This document shows, one piece after another, positions 1 through 9,253 of a stretch of DNA of 64,000 nucleotides; within the stretch, counting starts at the first letter, position 1; each line of letters starts with the position of its first letter. The position numbers and the translations under genes are program-made. Source of the stretch: Chthonomonas sp. UBA2017 (GTDB lineage: Bacteria > Armatimonadota > Fimbriimonadia > Fimbriimonadales > Fimbriimonadaceae); NCBI GenBank assembly GCA_002335425.1, contig DDCB01000015.1:1-64000 (forward strand), given 5' to 3'. The notes below the pieces were generated by a model. It saw only the letters and a list, made by a program, of their open reading frames with translations, searched no databases and was not told the origin of the DNA.

Positions 1-417
<417 letters not shown>

Positions 418-513
418 TATTCAAGCTCTTACAAACTTGCGTTTCGCCGTTTCATTCGACATGTGCACCTTACAAAGTGCTTGCTCGCCCCGCGAGACAA
501 TCACATAAACTTT

Positions 514-637
514 CTATTCGCGTGGTCATGGCGAGAGGGAAACACCTGTTCCCATCCCGAACACAGCAGTTAAGCCTCTCAGCGGCGGAAGTACTTGGAG
601 GGTGACCTCCCGGCAGATATGCACGCTGCGCGGATAG
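514..637 (+). rRNA. rrf: 5S ribosomal RNA
   Basis: Core 5S text such as ACACCTGTTCCCATCCCGAACAC and GTTAAGCC lies at about 541-575. The ends were set from a nine-pair helix I between CTATTCGCG (514-522) and CGCGGATAG (629-637). The exact ends could be a few nt shorter. A strong terminator follows immediately, so this is the end of the rRNA operon, and no tRNA gene was seen after it. Confidence 0.95.
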
Positions 638-650
638 ATAAAAATTTCAA

Positions 651-679
651 GCCCACCCGCAAGGTGGGCTTCTTTGTTT
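651..679 (+). terminator. Rho-independent terminator of the rRNA operon
   Basis: A seven-pair stem GCCCACC / GGTGGGC (651-669) with loop CGCAA is followed by the T-rich tail TTCTTTGTTT. Confidence 0.9.
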
Positions 680-761
680 ATTGGGGTGGTCATGCGTATG
701 ACCGCTCCAGACTTCATCATCAGGAAACTCCCTGAATTCCGCACATTCCGACATCCTGGGG

Positions 762-767
762 TAAGTT
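762..767 (+). promoter_or_regulatory. Candidate -10 box TAAGTT for leaderless mRNA
   Basis: TAAGTT ends 7 nt before the ATG at 775, so transcription would begin at or next to the start codon. There is no convincing -35. It belongs to a group of similarly placed boxes in this window. The gene could instead use TTG at 766, but that codon would lie inside the box. Confidence 0.4.
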
Positions 768-774
768 GACAGCG

Positions 775-1323
775 ATGCACCAGCGCGCAGTCATGATCTC
801 CTGGGTCTCTTCGTTCTTGGCTTTAGGCTCAACTCTGTTCTCCATGTCCTCCGATTCAACCCATGTGGGCGGATCACAGGTTGACTCTAACCGAATGGAG
901 GCCCACCGCCCTTCGCCTGCTCAGGCCAAAATTGGCCAGTTGGATTGGCTCGCCGGAGCTTGGGTAGGAACGATGGGGACAAGCCAGGCCACGTCGATTG
1001 AAGAAAGGTGGAGCCCGCCCAAAGGCGGAGCGATGCTGGCCACCGCTCGAACGGTCTCAAAAGACAAGATGGTCGCATTCGAGTTTCTGCGCATCGTCGA
1101 GCGAGACGGCGGACTCGTCTACATTGCCCAACCCGGGGGAGGCCCACCCACCGAGTTTGTCCTCACCAAGCTGGAAGCACAGCGCGCCGACTTCGAAAAC
1201 CCCCGACATGACTACCCCCAGCGGATCACCTACGAGCTTTCCACCCGAGGAATCTTGACCGCCACCATCAGTCTCGCCGACGGCTCAAAGTCCCAACGCT
1301 TCGAATTCAAACGCGAGCGCTAG
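775..1323 (+). CDS. DUF6265-family protein, probably exported
   Basis: Unknown function. After an N-terminal hydrophobic, signal-like segment (about residues 5-25), residues 55-182 follow the DUF6265 pattern: WLAGAWVG, EERWSPPKGGAML, VAFEFLRI, then FENPRHDYPQRITY. I prefer ATG 775 because a TANNNT box sits 7 nt upstream. TTG 766 is an in-frame alternative adding three residues. The gene stands alone between the rRNA operon and a strong terminator at 1357. The family assignment rests on recognising the motif order and was not searched. Confidence 0.8.
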   Translation: MHQRAVMISWVSSFLALGSTLFSMSSDSTHVGGSQVDSNRMEAHRPSPAQAKIGQLDWLAGAWVGTMGTSQATSIEERWSPPKGGAMLATARTVSKDKMVAFEFLRIVERDGGLVYIAQPGGGPPTEFVLTKLEAQRADFENPRHDYPQRITYELSTRGILTATISLADGSKSQRFEFKRER

Positions 1324-1356
1324 CTCTTCGCTTCGACTCATCGGAACCCACCGCAG

Positions 1357-1399
1357 CCCCAGACCCTCGTATTTTCACGAGGTTCTGGGGAATTTTTTC
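1357..1399 (+). terminator. Rho-independent terminator after the DUF6265 gene
   Basis: A 14-position stem CCCCAGACCCTCGT / ACGAGGTTCTGGGG (one mismatch) with loop ATTTTC is followed by AATTTTTTCCC. Confidence 0.9.
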
Positions 1400-1459
1400 C
1401 CTCTTGTACGGATTCATGATGACTTGTGATATTCTATAAATAGTCCAAATATGGAGGAT

Positions 1460-2023
1460 ATGTTGAAAATTTCAATCAAGAAAGTGGCCTTGGTGGCCTT
1501 GTGCTTGTCGGGGGCAGCTTCGTCGCACGCAAATCTGCTTCTGAATGGTGGGTTCGAAACGGGGGATTTCTCGAACTGGACAGTGTCGGGACCAACCTTG
1601 CCGACCGTGGTCAGTGACCCCCATACGGGGTCGTTCTCGGCGAACTTTGCTGGCTCGAGTCCTTCTCTCAACTCGATCTCGCAGAGCTTTTTCGCGAACT
1701 CAGGTTGGACCTACGATGTCTCACTGTGGGTCAAGAACAACGGCATCGGCGACGATCGGCTCATGATCCAGATCGGCGGAGATACCCCTTACGACTCGTT
1801 TCCTATCGATACTCCTCTTGAATCTTGGTCGTTGGTCTCTTTCCTATGGACCTCAGATTCAACGGGGCCCGACGGTTTCTTTATAAGGGGCTTCGACCCA
1901 AACACCTTCCAGGTGGACGACGTCCGGATCGTCGCTCAGCCGGTTCCCGAACCCGCAACCATGGCTGCTCTGGGACTCGGGGCCTTGGCCCTCGTCCGAA
2001 GGAGACGAGCGAAGGCGAGCTAA
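1460..2023 (+). CDS. PEP-CTERM sorting domain protein
   Basis: Exported protein of about 187 residues. It has an N-terminal signal peptide (lysines, then a hydrophobic run ending near SSHA), a jelly-roll-like opening LLLNGGFETGDFSNW as seen in carbohydrate-binding-like PEP-CTERM proteins, and a C-terminal tail with VPEPAT, a hydrophobic helix and RRRR. That tail is the PEP-CTERM sorting signal, normally handled by an exosortase; none is in this window. ATG 1460 was chosen because GGAGG (1453-1457) lies directly upstream. ATG 1451 contains that SD. A possible promoter (TTGTAC near 1404, AT-rich -10 near 1428-1440) precedes it. A clear terminator follows, so it is monocistronic. Confidence 0.9.
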   Translation: MLKISIKKVALVALCLSGAASSHANLLLNGGFETGDFSNWTVSGPTLPTVVSDPHTGSFSANFAGSSPSLNSISQSFFANSGWTYDVSLWVKNNGIGDDRLMIQIGGDTPYDSFPIDTPLESWSLVSFLWTSDSTGPDGFFIRGFDPNTFQVDDVRIVAQPVPEPATMAALGLGALALVRRRRAKAS

Positions 2024-2050
2024 TCCGAGCTCTTGGCATGTACTCCAATG

Positions 2051-2087
2051 GGAGGAAGGGGCGAGACGAACCCTTCCTCCGTCTTTT
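2051..2087 (+). terminator. Rho-independent terminator after the PEP-CTERM gene
   Basis: A perfect ten-pair stem GGAGGAAGGG / CCCTTCCTCC (2051-2080) is followed by GTCTTTTCT. Confidence 0.93.
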
Positions 2088-2094
2088 CTAAGTC

Positions 2095-2709
2095 TTGAGT
2101 TTTTTCCCCGACCAGCTCGAATCCATCACGCTCAGCCTCGATCAACTCAAGTGTTTGAGCTCGGTCGAACGGCATCAAGTCTTCTGGTGCTACGCTCCGA
2201 ATGAAGGTCGCGCAGCCGCCCAGGTCGCTCGTGAGCTGGGCAAATCGGCCCAGGTTGTCCATTACCACACCCAAGCGTTGCTCGAAGTCGGCCTTCTGCG
2301 CGCGGTCGGAACGCAAAAGAAGCGATCTCGAACCGAGCACCTTTACGCTTGGGCAATGGCAACTTTTCGCCACGAGCTGACTCAGTCCACCCCGGAATAC
2401 CGGCAAGAGTCGCTTGACTCGTTTCGAGCAACAACCCGCGAGATGGTTCGCGAAATGGAAGATCTTCATGCCAAAGCGGTGGCCGATCCGTCGGTCCTCA
2501 CCCGATCGATGCTTCGTCGTCGCTATGTTCGAATCCCGCCGGAGCTCTTGCCCGAGGCTCGGCGACGGCTGACCGAGCTCCTGGATTGGATTCACGAAAA
2601 CCGTGACCTTTCCGGCGAAGCCGAACGCTATCACGTACTCGGATACGTCGCGCCCTCCAAAGTTCACAAGCGACGAGGTCGCGCCGCGAAAGATCACCAG
2701 CCTGGCTGA
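2095..2709 (+). CDS. ArsR-like winged-helix transcriptional regulator
   Basis: A 204-residue protein. Residues 25-75 form a winged-helix-like unit (SVERHQVFWCYAPNEG, then AAQVARELGKSAQVVHYHTQALLEVGLL), typical of ArsR-like/HTH_20 regulators. The rest is a charged helical region with no metal-binding cluster I can identify. The only early start is TTG 2095, just after the upstream terminator and without a good SD, so the start is uncertain. Its 3' end overlaps the convergent acylase gene by 16 bp. The target is unknown. Confidence 0.75.
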   Translation: MSFFPDQLESITLSLDQLKCLSSVERHQVFWCYAPNEGRAAAQVARELGKSAQVVHYHTQALLEVGLLRAVGTQKKRSRTEHLYAWAMATFRHELTQSTPEYRQESLDSFRATTREMVREMEDLHAKAVADPSVLTRSMLRRRYVRIPPELLPEARRRLTELLDWIHENRDLSGEAERYHVLGYVAPSKVHKRRGRAAKDHQPG

Positions 2710-4931
2710 CGCACCTTGGTCCGCCACGCTCGCGCCAGAGGGACTTGGTCTCGGCTGTGGGGGCCCTCTTCGGCGATTCCGGGAGACAGGACCGTTCGCA
2801 CCGTGCTCTTCGGCCCAAGCTCGACGATCTGGATGAACGTCCCCCGATCACTGTACGGGATCGGCGGCTCACCGGGCACGGAGATCGAGTTCGGCACGAA
2901 TTTCCACTTCGACACGTCTTGCCCCGCCCGATTCGCCACTCGGGTCACGGCTTTTCGGAATGCGGCTCGGACAACCTCTTCAGCCGATCTCCCACTCAAG
3001 AAATCCACCAACGTGTCCTCGTCCAGAGCGCGGAGCACGACCGCAGCCTGCGTGACCATGGCCAGATTCGCCGGGGTCAGAAACGTTCCGAGTCGCGGGG
3101 CAAACAGCTCTTCGCGGAGCGTTTCAAGGAGGCTTGCCATCAGCAAGGGCGCACTTTGACCAGCTTCGCGCCGGCCGTCGTAGCCGACCAGCAGTTTCGC
3201 CGCCGCCACTTCAACCGGGCTCCAATCTGGGTCCCGATTTTGAAGAGCGCGGTCGATCCAAGGTTGCAAGAGTCCGCATGTCTCCGAATCTCGCCGCGCG
3301 ATCTGCTCAATTGCATTCTCAAGATCGCGCCGGCTCAGCAGGCCCTCAGGAATCTGTTCGCCAAGAAGCTGGTTCCGGAACCCATTGCCCCAAGCAGGCG
3401 TGTCGAGGTTGGGCCACCAATCGGCGGGTTGATTGTTCCAGTTAAAAAGGAGCCCGCCCGATGGGTTCACGACATGGGGCATCTGCGATTTCGGCACGAA
3501 GCCTCGCCAAGCCGAATTCCGACTGCCCAAAGTCGGGAACCGTGGGTCGATGCCCGGAGCCCGAATCGGCACATCGCCGCAATAAAAATATCCGATCTCC
3601 CCAGAATTCAGAGCAAAGAAGAGATTGAAGGTCACCGGAACCCGCGCGGCGACTCGCCGAAAATCCTCCACGGAGCGGAGGCTTCCTGCCGTTCGAAACT
3701 GATCAAACCCAGCTAGCTCTCGCATCCACAGGGACGTCTTGAGGCTGTAAACCACCTTGGCGGCGGCGGATTCGAGCACAACAACACCGAACGAGGTTCG
3801 TTGGCGGATGACCGATTGCGGCGCCCCGCCACGAACCTTCAAGGTCCGCTCGACCCGCTCAATCGGCTGCGCGCGACCGTCTACCAAGATCGTCCCATCA
3901 GCTTGAACCGGGTTGAAAACGACGTCGGCCAAGTCGGCGATCCCACTCGTCAGTCCCCAGGCCGAATGCGGCGTCGCTCCAATCAAGATCGTCGGGACGC
4001 CCGGCACCAACAATCCGGTGACCTGGAGCGACGGAGCTTGGATCGCCATTTCGTAGGCGATGGAAGGGGTCCGATGCCCCATCTGCGGGCCGCTCAGCAA
4101 CAAGGGGCGGCCCGAGCGACTCCGCTTGGGGGCCACGACGATCGCGTAGCTCCCGGACTTATAGAGGACATTGTTTTGCTCCGCGACCCACCGTTCCTGC
4201 CGGTGTTCGGCCAGCCGAATCGCCGGCATCAGCTCAAGCACATTCGAGGGAGGCAACGCCGCTAATTGTCGTTTCGTGTCGGCCTGGGTGAATTGGAAAA
4301 GGACCGGTGGACGTCGGATCGGATCGTCCTCGGGGGGCACCGTCGGAATCGTATTGGGGTCAAGTTGCCAAGCAAGGTCCTCGAAGGCATCCAGAAGTTG
4401 ATCTTGAATCTTCTGGCCTTGCAGATATCGGTATAGAAGAGTGTTTCGCAGCTCTCCGGCGCCTCCAGTGCCGAAAAGCCGGGCCATGCGCACGGCGATG
4501 GCGGCGGAATCCAGCACCGACCAAGGCTCAGGACGGACAGAGTTCACTCGAAAAGCCTCGGGCAATCGCCCCGCGGCCTCCAGGTTTGCGAACTCATCGG
4601 TGATCCCTCGGGCATAGGCATTCCACTCTTGGCGCGTCGGAGCGCTCATCGAGTCGAACTGCTTCTGCAACTCGGCATCGGTGTAGCCGGTGCGGAGGAC
4701 CTCGCGGTCGGAGCTTACCCCCGCCTCGCCCAGGGCTTCGGCGAGCTTGCCGCGGGCCGAACGTCGAGAAATCTCGAGTTGCCAAGGCCGGTCTTGGGCC
4801 ACGGCTCGCCCCGCCCAATACCAGGCATCGACTCGGCTCGAAGCGGCCACGAGCGGGACCCCGTATTCATCTCGGGTGACCGAGCCCGAGGGTTCAAGAA
4901 GAAGGAGTATGGAGAGCCATGCCGCAGACAT
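2694..4931 (-). CDS. Penicillin acylase / acyl-homoserine-lactone acylase family hydrolase
   Basis: A 745-residue Ntn-hydrolase of the penicillin amidase (S45) family, which cleaves amide bonds of acylated substrates. It has a short signal-like N-terminus, then the pattern RDEYGVP, the probable autocleavage site G260/S261 (beta-chain Ser1), SGPQMGHRTPS, VPGVPTILIGATPHSAWGLTSG, and a late NWNNQPADWW segment with the oxyanion Asn. Unusually, the residues after the catalytic Ser are Tyr-Ala-Ile rather than the common Asn-x-Trp. It lies 26 bp downstream of a small membrane protein gene in the same direction, probably one transcript. Substrate unknown. Confidence 0.88.
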   Translation of the reverse strand: MSAAWLSILLLLEPSGSVTRDEYGVPLVAASSRVDAWYWAGRAVAQDRPWQLEISRRSARGKLAEALGEAGVSSDREVLRTGYTDAELQKQFDSMSAPTRQEWNAYARGITDEFANLEAAGRLPEAFRVNSVRPEPWSVLDSAAIAVRMARLFGTGGAGELRNTLLYRYLQGQKIQDQLLDAFEDLAWQLDPNTIPTVPPEDDPIRRPPVLFQFTQADTKRQLAALPPSNVLELMPAIRLAEHRQERWVAEQNNVLYKSGSYAIVVAPKRSRSGRPLLLSGPQMGHRTPSIAYEMAIQAPSLQVTGLLVPGVPTILIGATPHSAWGLTSGIADLADVVFNPVQADGTILVDGRAQPIERVERTLKVRGGAPQSVIRQRTSFGVVVLESAAAKVVYSLKTSLWMRELAGFDQFRTAGSLRSVEDFRRVAARVPVTFNLFFALNSGEIGYFYCGDVPIRAPGIDPRFPTLGSRNSAWRGFVPKSQMPHVVNPSGGLLFNWNNQPADWWPNLDTPAWGNGFRNQLLGEQIPEGLLSRRDLENAIEQIARRDSETCGLLQPWIDRALQNRDPDWSPVEVAAAKLLVGYDGRREAGQSAPLLMASLLETLREELFAPRLGTFLTPANLAMVTQAAVVLRALDEDTLVDFLSGRSAEEVVRAAFRKAVTRVANRAGQDVSKWKFVPNSISVPGEPPIPYSDRGTFIQIVELGPKSTVRTVLSPGIAEEGPHSRDQVPLARAWRTKVRQPGW

Positions 4932-4957
4932 GGCTCGATCTTACTCCGTGGACTGGC

Positions 4958-5158
4958 TTAGCGAATACTTCGAGGTCCGCGACCCAAGGCTTTACGGTCG
5001 ATGACTCGGTAAACCAGGTAGCCCACGCCGCCAATGATCAGGAGCGGCACCACGATCTTGAAGAGCAACGCCAAGAGGCCGCTGACCAAGTTCAAGATAA
5101 CGGAAAGGGCGATGATGCCCAGGACCACAAACAGGATGAATTTTACGACGTTGGACAT
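4958..5158 (-). CDS. Small membrane protein, two predicted TM helices
   Basis: A 66-residue protein with two closely spaced hydrophobic segments (about residues 5-27 and 31-52) and a basic C-terminus (VIDRKALGRGPRSIR). The start is set at the ATG at 5158, because the upstream open frame to 5239 is charged and has no recognisable feature. GAGGT lies about 13 nt upstream, an SD at poor distance. It sits in front of the acylase gene and is probably co-transcribed with it. Function unknown. Confidence 0.65.
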   Translation of the reverse strand: MSNVVKFILFVVLGIIALSVILNLVSGLLALLFKIVVPLLIIGGVGYLVYRVIDRKALGRGPRSIR

Positions 5159-5259
5159 GGTGAATTCAGAAACCTCTACACTCAGAGTAACGCTTTTTGA
5201 CTGCCCGAGGATGCGACGCTTGGGACAAAGGACCCGCAACGCCGTAAAATAGAACAGAA

Positions 5260-6123
5260 ATGGCAGTCCCAGTGGTGCGTGCCGAGAGCTTTGATCCGAC
5301 TTCGCCGCGATCTCTAAGGATTCATACCCCCTTGGTCAAGGCTTGGCTGGTCGCGTTTCTTCGCGACGAGGTTCAGCGCCGCCGAAAGATGGACCGGGTC
5401 GTTCTGGGGCTCTCGGGCGGAGTCGATTCTGCGGTCGTCGCCTACTTGGCAGCCGAAGCGTTCGGCCCGGAGAATGTCCTTTGCCTTCGGCTCCCTTATC
5501 GATTGAGCTCCAAGCAGAGCCTAGACCATGCGAGGCTCGTGGTCGAGGCATTGGGTGTCCAAGAGCAAACGCTCGAGATCACGTCGATGGTCGAGGGGTA
5601 TCTCGGGGCGTGCGCGGCGCCGGTCGATCCTGTCCGAATCGGAAACATCTGTGCTCGTTGCCGAATGATCGCCATCTTCGACCATTCGATGGCGATTCGG
5701 GGGTTGCCACTCGGCACCGGCAATAAGACCGAGAGACTCCTCGGCTACTTCACCTGGCACGCCGACGATGCCCCGCCCATCAATCCGCTCGGCGATCTCT
5801 ATAAGACTCAGGTGTGGCAACTTGCCCAAGAACTGGGCGTGCCCTCGGAAATTATCGAAAAGCCGCCGACCGCAGACCTCATCGAGGGGCAAACGGATGA
5901 AGGCGACTTCGGGATCAGCTACGAACGAGCCGACCGGATTCTGGAGGGCATCTTACGAGGATTTTCGTCAGATCAGCTCGCCGGCTTTGGCTTTACCAGC
6001 GGCGAGATCGCCTTGGTTCGCAAAAGGCTCGACTCCACCCACTGGAAAAGGAGACTCCCCACGGTCGCGATGATGAGCACCACGTCCATTGGGGAGTATT
6101 ACTTGCGTCCGGTGGATTACTAG
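5260..6123 (+). CDS. nadE: NH3-dependent NAD+ synthetase
   Basis: Makes NAD+ from deamido-NAD+, ATP and ammonia in the cytosol. The 287-residue protein carries the PP-loop SGGVDS at 52-57 and GTGNKTERLLGYFTWHADD with PINPLGDLYKTQVW, both diagnostic for NadE. It ends STTSIGEYYLRPVDY. No glutaminase domain is present, so it should use free ammonia. TAAAAT at 5245-5250 ends 9 nt before the ATG, so the mRNA may have almost no leader. The stop is 1 bp from the stop of the convergent PEP-CTERM gene. Confidence 0.95.
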   Translation: MAVPVVRAESFDPTSPRSLRIHTPLVKAWLVAFLRDEVQRRRKMDRVVLGLSGGVDSAVVAYLAAEAFGPENVLCLRLPYRLSSKQSLDHARLVVEALGVQEQTLEITSMVEGYLGACAAPVDPVRIGNICARCRMIAIFDHSMAIRGLPLGTGNKTERLLGYFTWHADDAPPINPLGDLYKTQVWQLAQELGVPSEIIEKPPTADLIEGQTDEGDFGISYERADRILEGILRGFSSDQLAGFGFTSGEIALVRKRLDSTHWKRRLPTVAMMSTTSIGEYYLRPVDY

Positions 6124-6124
6124 A

Positions 6125-6934
6125 TCAGGCTTTCCGTCGGCGTCGAGCGAACCAGGCCATCCCAAGGCCTAGTGCCGCCAGAGTCCCGGGTTCGGGCACG
6201 GCCGCGGCGAGTTGCAGGTCGTCGTAGTAGGCACCTTGCGCGCCCGCGTTCGAAGATCGAGCGTGGAACAGAGAGATCTGATCCGACCGGAGAGGGCAGT
6301 TACAGATGAAGTTGTTGATTCCGCCGATCAGGTTGTTGTTCACGAAGAAATCCACCTGAGAAGAGCCCCACGTCCAGGCGAACCTCAAGTCGTACCATTG
6401 ATTCGCATTCAGGGTGAGTGGAGCAACAATCGAGAGGTCCACGGGCTGGGTCGTCATGAATCGAAGTTTGATTCTCGCCGGGCCTCCTGACAGCTGCTCC
6501 ATCCCCATCATGATCTGAACCGGGGTGCTACCCTTCACAAACTGGAAGTTCGTGAATGCCGAGGCTGATTGGGTGCTGGTGGGGAACCAATTGCTTCCCA
6601 CCATCATGCTGACCTGGCCATTGACGATCGGTTGGGTTAAATTCCGAATGCTGATGATCTTGTTGGCATCAGTCTGGCCGGTTTCAGCCGGATAGAGCCG
6701 GACGCTCTGAGTTCCAGAACGGGCTGCTTCATCCACAACATACGCGTTCTCAGGCGGGGTGGCCGTCCAAACACCGAGGCCGTCGAACCCTTGTTGGTCC
6801 AGTGTCTGATTCGCCGTGAACCCTTGGAACGACTCGAAGCTGGTCCCATAGACAAACTGGGCTTGGGCCGAAGTGAACGCGACTGCCACCAGCGCCACGA
6901 CGACGCCCCATCGGGAAAAAATTTTTCGATTCAA
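6125..6934 (-). CDS. PEP-CTERM sorting domain protein, LamG/concanavalin-like
   Basis: A 269-residue exported protein. It has a signal peptide (RKIF..., hydrophobic run, AQAQ), a beta-rich middle reminiscent of concanavalin-like/LamG domains (FESFQGF, WYDLRFAWTWGSSQVDFFVNN, YYDDLQLA), then VPEPGT, a hydrophobic stretch and RRRRKA as sorting signal. The start is TTG 6934, supported by AGGAG about 7 nt upstream. A TATA-rich tract near 6990-7010 may hold its promoter. It is unrelated in sequence to the PEP-CTERM protein at 1460 except for the tail. Confidence 0.88.
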   Translation of the reverse strand: MNRKIFSRWGVVVALVAVAFTSAQAQFVYGTSFESFQGFTANQTLDQQGFDGLGVWTATPPENAYVVDEAARSGTQSVRLYPAETGQTDANKIISIRNLTQPIVNGQVSMMVGSNWFPTSTQSASAFTNFQFVKGSTPVQIMMGMEQLSGGPARIKLRFMTTQPVDLSIVAPLTLNANQWYDLRFAWTWGSSQVDFFVNNNLIGGINNFICNCPLRSDQISLFHARSSNAGAQGAYYDDLQLAAAVPEPGTLAALGLGMAWFARRRRKA

Positions 6935-7118
6935 AACGATGCTCCTCTCGCCAAAAAATGCGCCTGCCTTGAGGCAAGCCAGATACTCCTCTAGGATACG
7001 CTATATTTAGGCCAAAACCAATCATTCTCCCCCTTTTCTGGGACAGTTCTGGTATTGATGCCGCTGGTAGACCTCCTCTCCAAACGACCTCGGGCAAAAA
7101 AATCCACCGCGAGCGGGA

Positions 7119-7124
7119 TAAGAT
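7119..7124 (+). promoter_or_regulatory. Candidate -10 box TAAGAT for leaderless mRNA
   Basis: TAAGAT is followed by exactly 6 nt and then ATG 7131. There is no SD for this gene, so a leaderless transcript is the simplest reading. Confidence 0.5.
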
Positions 7125-7130
7125 GGACTC

Positions 7131-9242
7131 ATGAACGTCCTGTCTCGGCTCGCGCTGGGGTTCCTCGTGGTCGCTGGAAGTGCCCACGGACTCGCCCAAG
7201 ATCGTTTGTCCCTGATGCCCCGCTATGACCGTTATCGGGACCTGGGACCGAAAATCAAAGGGGCCGTGCGCTTGGCCTCAGCCAATTACCGATGGGCCGA
7301 GAAAGGGAAGGCTCTCGCCGTGACTCTGGGAGAGAAAATTGTCCAGATCGACTTGAAAACCGGCCGCGAAAAAGGGGTCCCCGCGATGCCCGAAATCGAG
7401 CCCGGCCCGACCTCGGTGCGGCGGCCTGGCGGGAGCCCGGGACGGGGTCGCCAGCTCACGACCGCATGGACTCCAGACGAGAACTTTCGAGCCGTCTACC
7501 AAGACGGCAATGTCTGGATCGGGCCCAAAGACGGCGACTTGACGAAGATCACCGATTCGGCGGGAGCCGCCAGTCGGATCAAATTCGGGACCGCCAGTTG
7601 GGTCTACGGAGAAGAACTCTCCCAAAACGAGGCGATGGGTTGGTCGCCCGACGGCCAAACGCTCTGGTTTTATCGGTTCGACGAGACACAGGTCGCAGAC
7701 TACTTCTTGACCCTCAACCAGCGACAGATTCAATCAACGCTGGACATCGAGGCCTATCCCAAAGCCGGGACCCCGAATCCCGTGGTCGACCTGTGGGTGT
7801 ATGACCGAAAAACTCAAAAGGCGCAGGTCTTGTCCGTCCGCGATGGGCGGCCCTTTGACGAGGGGCTCGGGCACTACGTCTACGGCATTCGCTGGTCGCC
7901 AGAGGGCCAAGAGCTCCTGTTCCACCGCACGAACCGCTGGCAAAACGTAATGGAGTTTTGCGCGATCGACCCCAAAACCCAAAAAGTCCGTGTCCTTGTT
8001 CGAGAAGACAATCCCCGGGGCTGGGTGGAGAATCTGCCCGACCGGACCTTCCTCGACGAACATCCTCAGATCGACCAGGCACCCGCCTATCGAAACAAGA
8101 TGCTCTGGATGACGGAGAGAACCGGGTTCCAGAATCTCAGCTGGGTCGATCTCAAGTCGGGTGAGTTTCGGCAACTGACGTCGTTCCCGTTTGAAGTCGA
8201 TCGCATCCTCCAGTTCGACTTTCCTCGCCAGGAAGTCTGGGTGGCAGCGCGGAGTGCCCCGAATCCTTACCTCATGCAGATTCACCGGATCGACCTCAAA
8301 ACGGGCAAAGACGTCCGGGTGAGCGATCCAGAGCTGTCGCATCGAGCGCAGATTTCTCCGACGGGCGACGGCGTCGTCCTGACCTCCGAAGACATCGATT
8401 CACCCCCGATCATTCAGCTCGTCAACCGAGACGGCAAAGTCCTCAAGCGACTGGCCGAAAGCGACCTCACCGAGTTTCGCCGTCTCGGCGGACAAACTCT
8501 TGAACGTGTCATCACCCTGGCCAATGACGGCAAAACTCAGCTCTACGGCTATCTCGAAAAGCCGAGCGATTTCAGTCCCGACAAGAAATTCCCCCTCTTG
8601 GTGAGCGTTTACGGCGGACCGTTGCCGAGCGGCTATGTCGAGCGTTTTGAAACTCCAGATGCGACCGTCGAGTTCGGCTGGTTGCTCGCTCGATTCGAAG
8701 GGCGAGTGACCAGCGGGCGCGGACGCGCCTTCAAGGATGCGGCCTATCTCAAACTCGGTCAGGTTGAAATCGACGATCAAGCCCAAGGCGTCCGGGCCCT
8801 TGTGGATCGAGGCATCGTCGATCCCAAGCGGGTGGGGATCTACGGGACGAGCTATGGCGGCTACGCGTCGATTATAGCCTTGTTGCGCTATCCGGACCTC
8901 TTCACCGCCGCTTCTGGCTCCAGCAGCGTCACCGACTGGCGCAACTACGACACGATCTACACCGAGCGCTACATGCGTACGCCTCAAGAGAATCCCGAAG
9001 GTTATCGACTCAGCAGCGCGATGACCTACGCCAAAGACCTCAAGGGGCGGCTCATGATCTTCTGGGGCACCGCCGACAACAACGTCCATCCGTCCAATAG
9101 TCTTCAGCTCATCGGCGAACTGCAACGCGCCCGAAAGTCGTTCGAGGTTCAGGTAGGCCCCGACCAAGGGCACACCGCGCTCAATTTCAGCCGAATGTTG
9201 GAGTTTTTCTTCGACTCCTGGGGGTGGGCGCCCGACCGCTGA
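7131..9242 (+). CDS. S9 family dipeptidyl-peptidase (DPP IV type)
   Basis: A 703-residue exported serine peptidase that removes short peptides from the N-terminus of oligopeptides. It has a signal peptide (residues 1-23), a beta-propeller-like DPP-IV N-domain (about 40-440, with YGEELSQNEAMGWSPDG), then the alpha/beta-hydrolase S9 domain with VSVYGGP, catalytic S574 in GTSYGG, Asp in GTADNNVHPS and His in DQGHTALN. All three catalytic residues are present. No SD is seen. The gene is monocistronic; the next gene is convergent. Confidence 0.92.
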   Translation: MNVLSRLALGFLVVAGSAHGLAQDRLSLMPRYDRYRDLGPKIKGAVRLASANYRWAEKGKALAVTLGEKIVQIDLKTGREKGVPAMPEIEPGPTSVRRPGGSPGRGRQLTTAWTPDENFRAVYQDGNVWIGPKDGDLTKITDSAGAASRIKFGTASWVYGEELSQNEAMGWSPDGQTLWFYRFDETQVADYFLTLNQRQIQSTLDIEAYPKAGTPNPVVDLWVYDRKTQKAQVLSVRDGRPFDEGLGHYVYGIRWSPEGQELLFHRTNRWQNVMEFCAIDPKTQKVRVLVREDNPRGWVENLPDRTFLDEHPQIDQAPAYRNKMLWMTERTGFQNLSWVDLKSGEFRQLTSFPFEVDRILQFDFPRQEVWVAARSAPNPYLMQIHRIDLKTGKDVRVSDPELSHRAQISPTGDGVVLTSEDIDSPPIIQLVNRDGKVLKRLAESDLTEFRRLGGQTLERVITLANDGKTQLYGYLEKPSDFSPDKKFPLLVSVYGGPLPSGYVERFETPDATVEFGWLLARFEGRVTSGRGRAFKDAAYLKLGQVEIDDQAQGVRALVDRGIVDPKRVGIYGTSYGGYASIIALLRYPDLFTAASGSSSVTDWRNYDTIYTERYMRTPQENPEGYRLSSAMTYAKDLKGRLMIFWGTADNNVHPSNSLQLIGELQRARKSFEVQVGPDQGHTALNFSRMLEFFFDSWGWAPDR

Positions 9243-9253
9243 AAACTGCCGGG

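Noticed and set aside
2745..3716. 323-codon plus-strand open frame
   Set aside because: Antisense to the acylase gene; composition is Arg/Ser/Pro-rich as in shadow frames.
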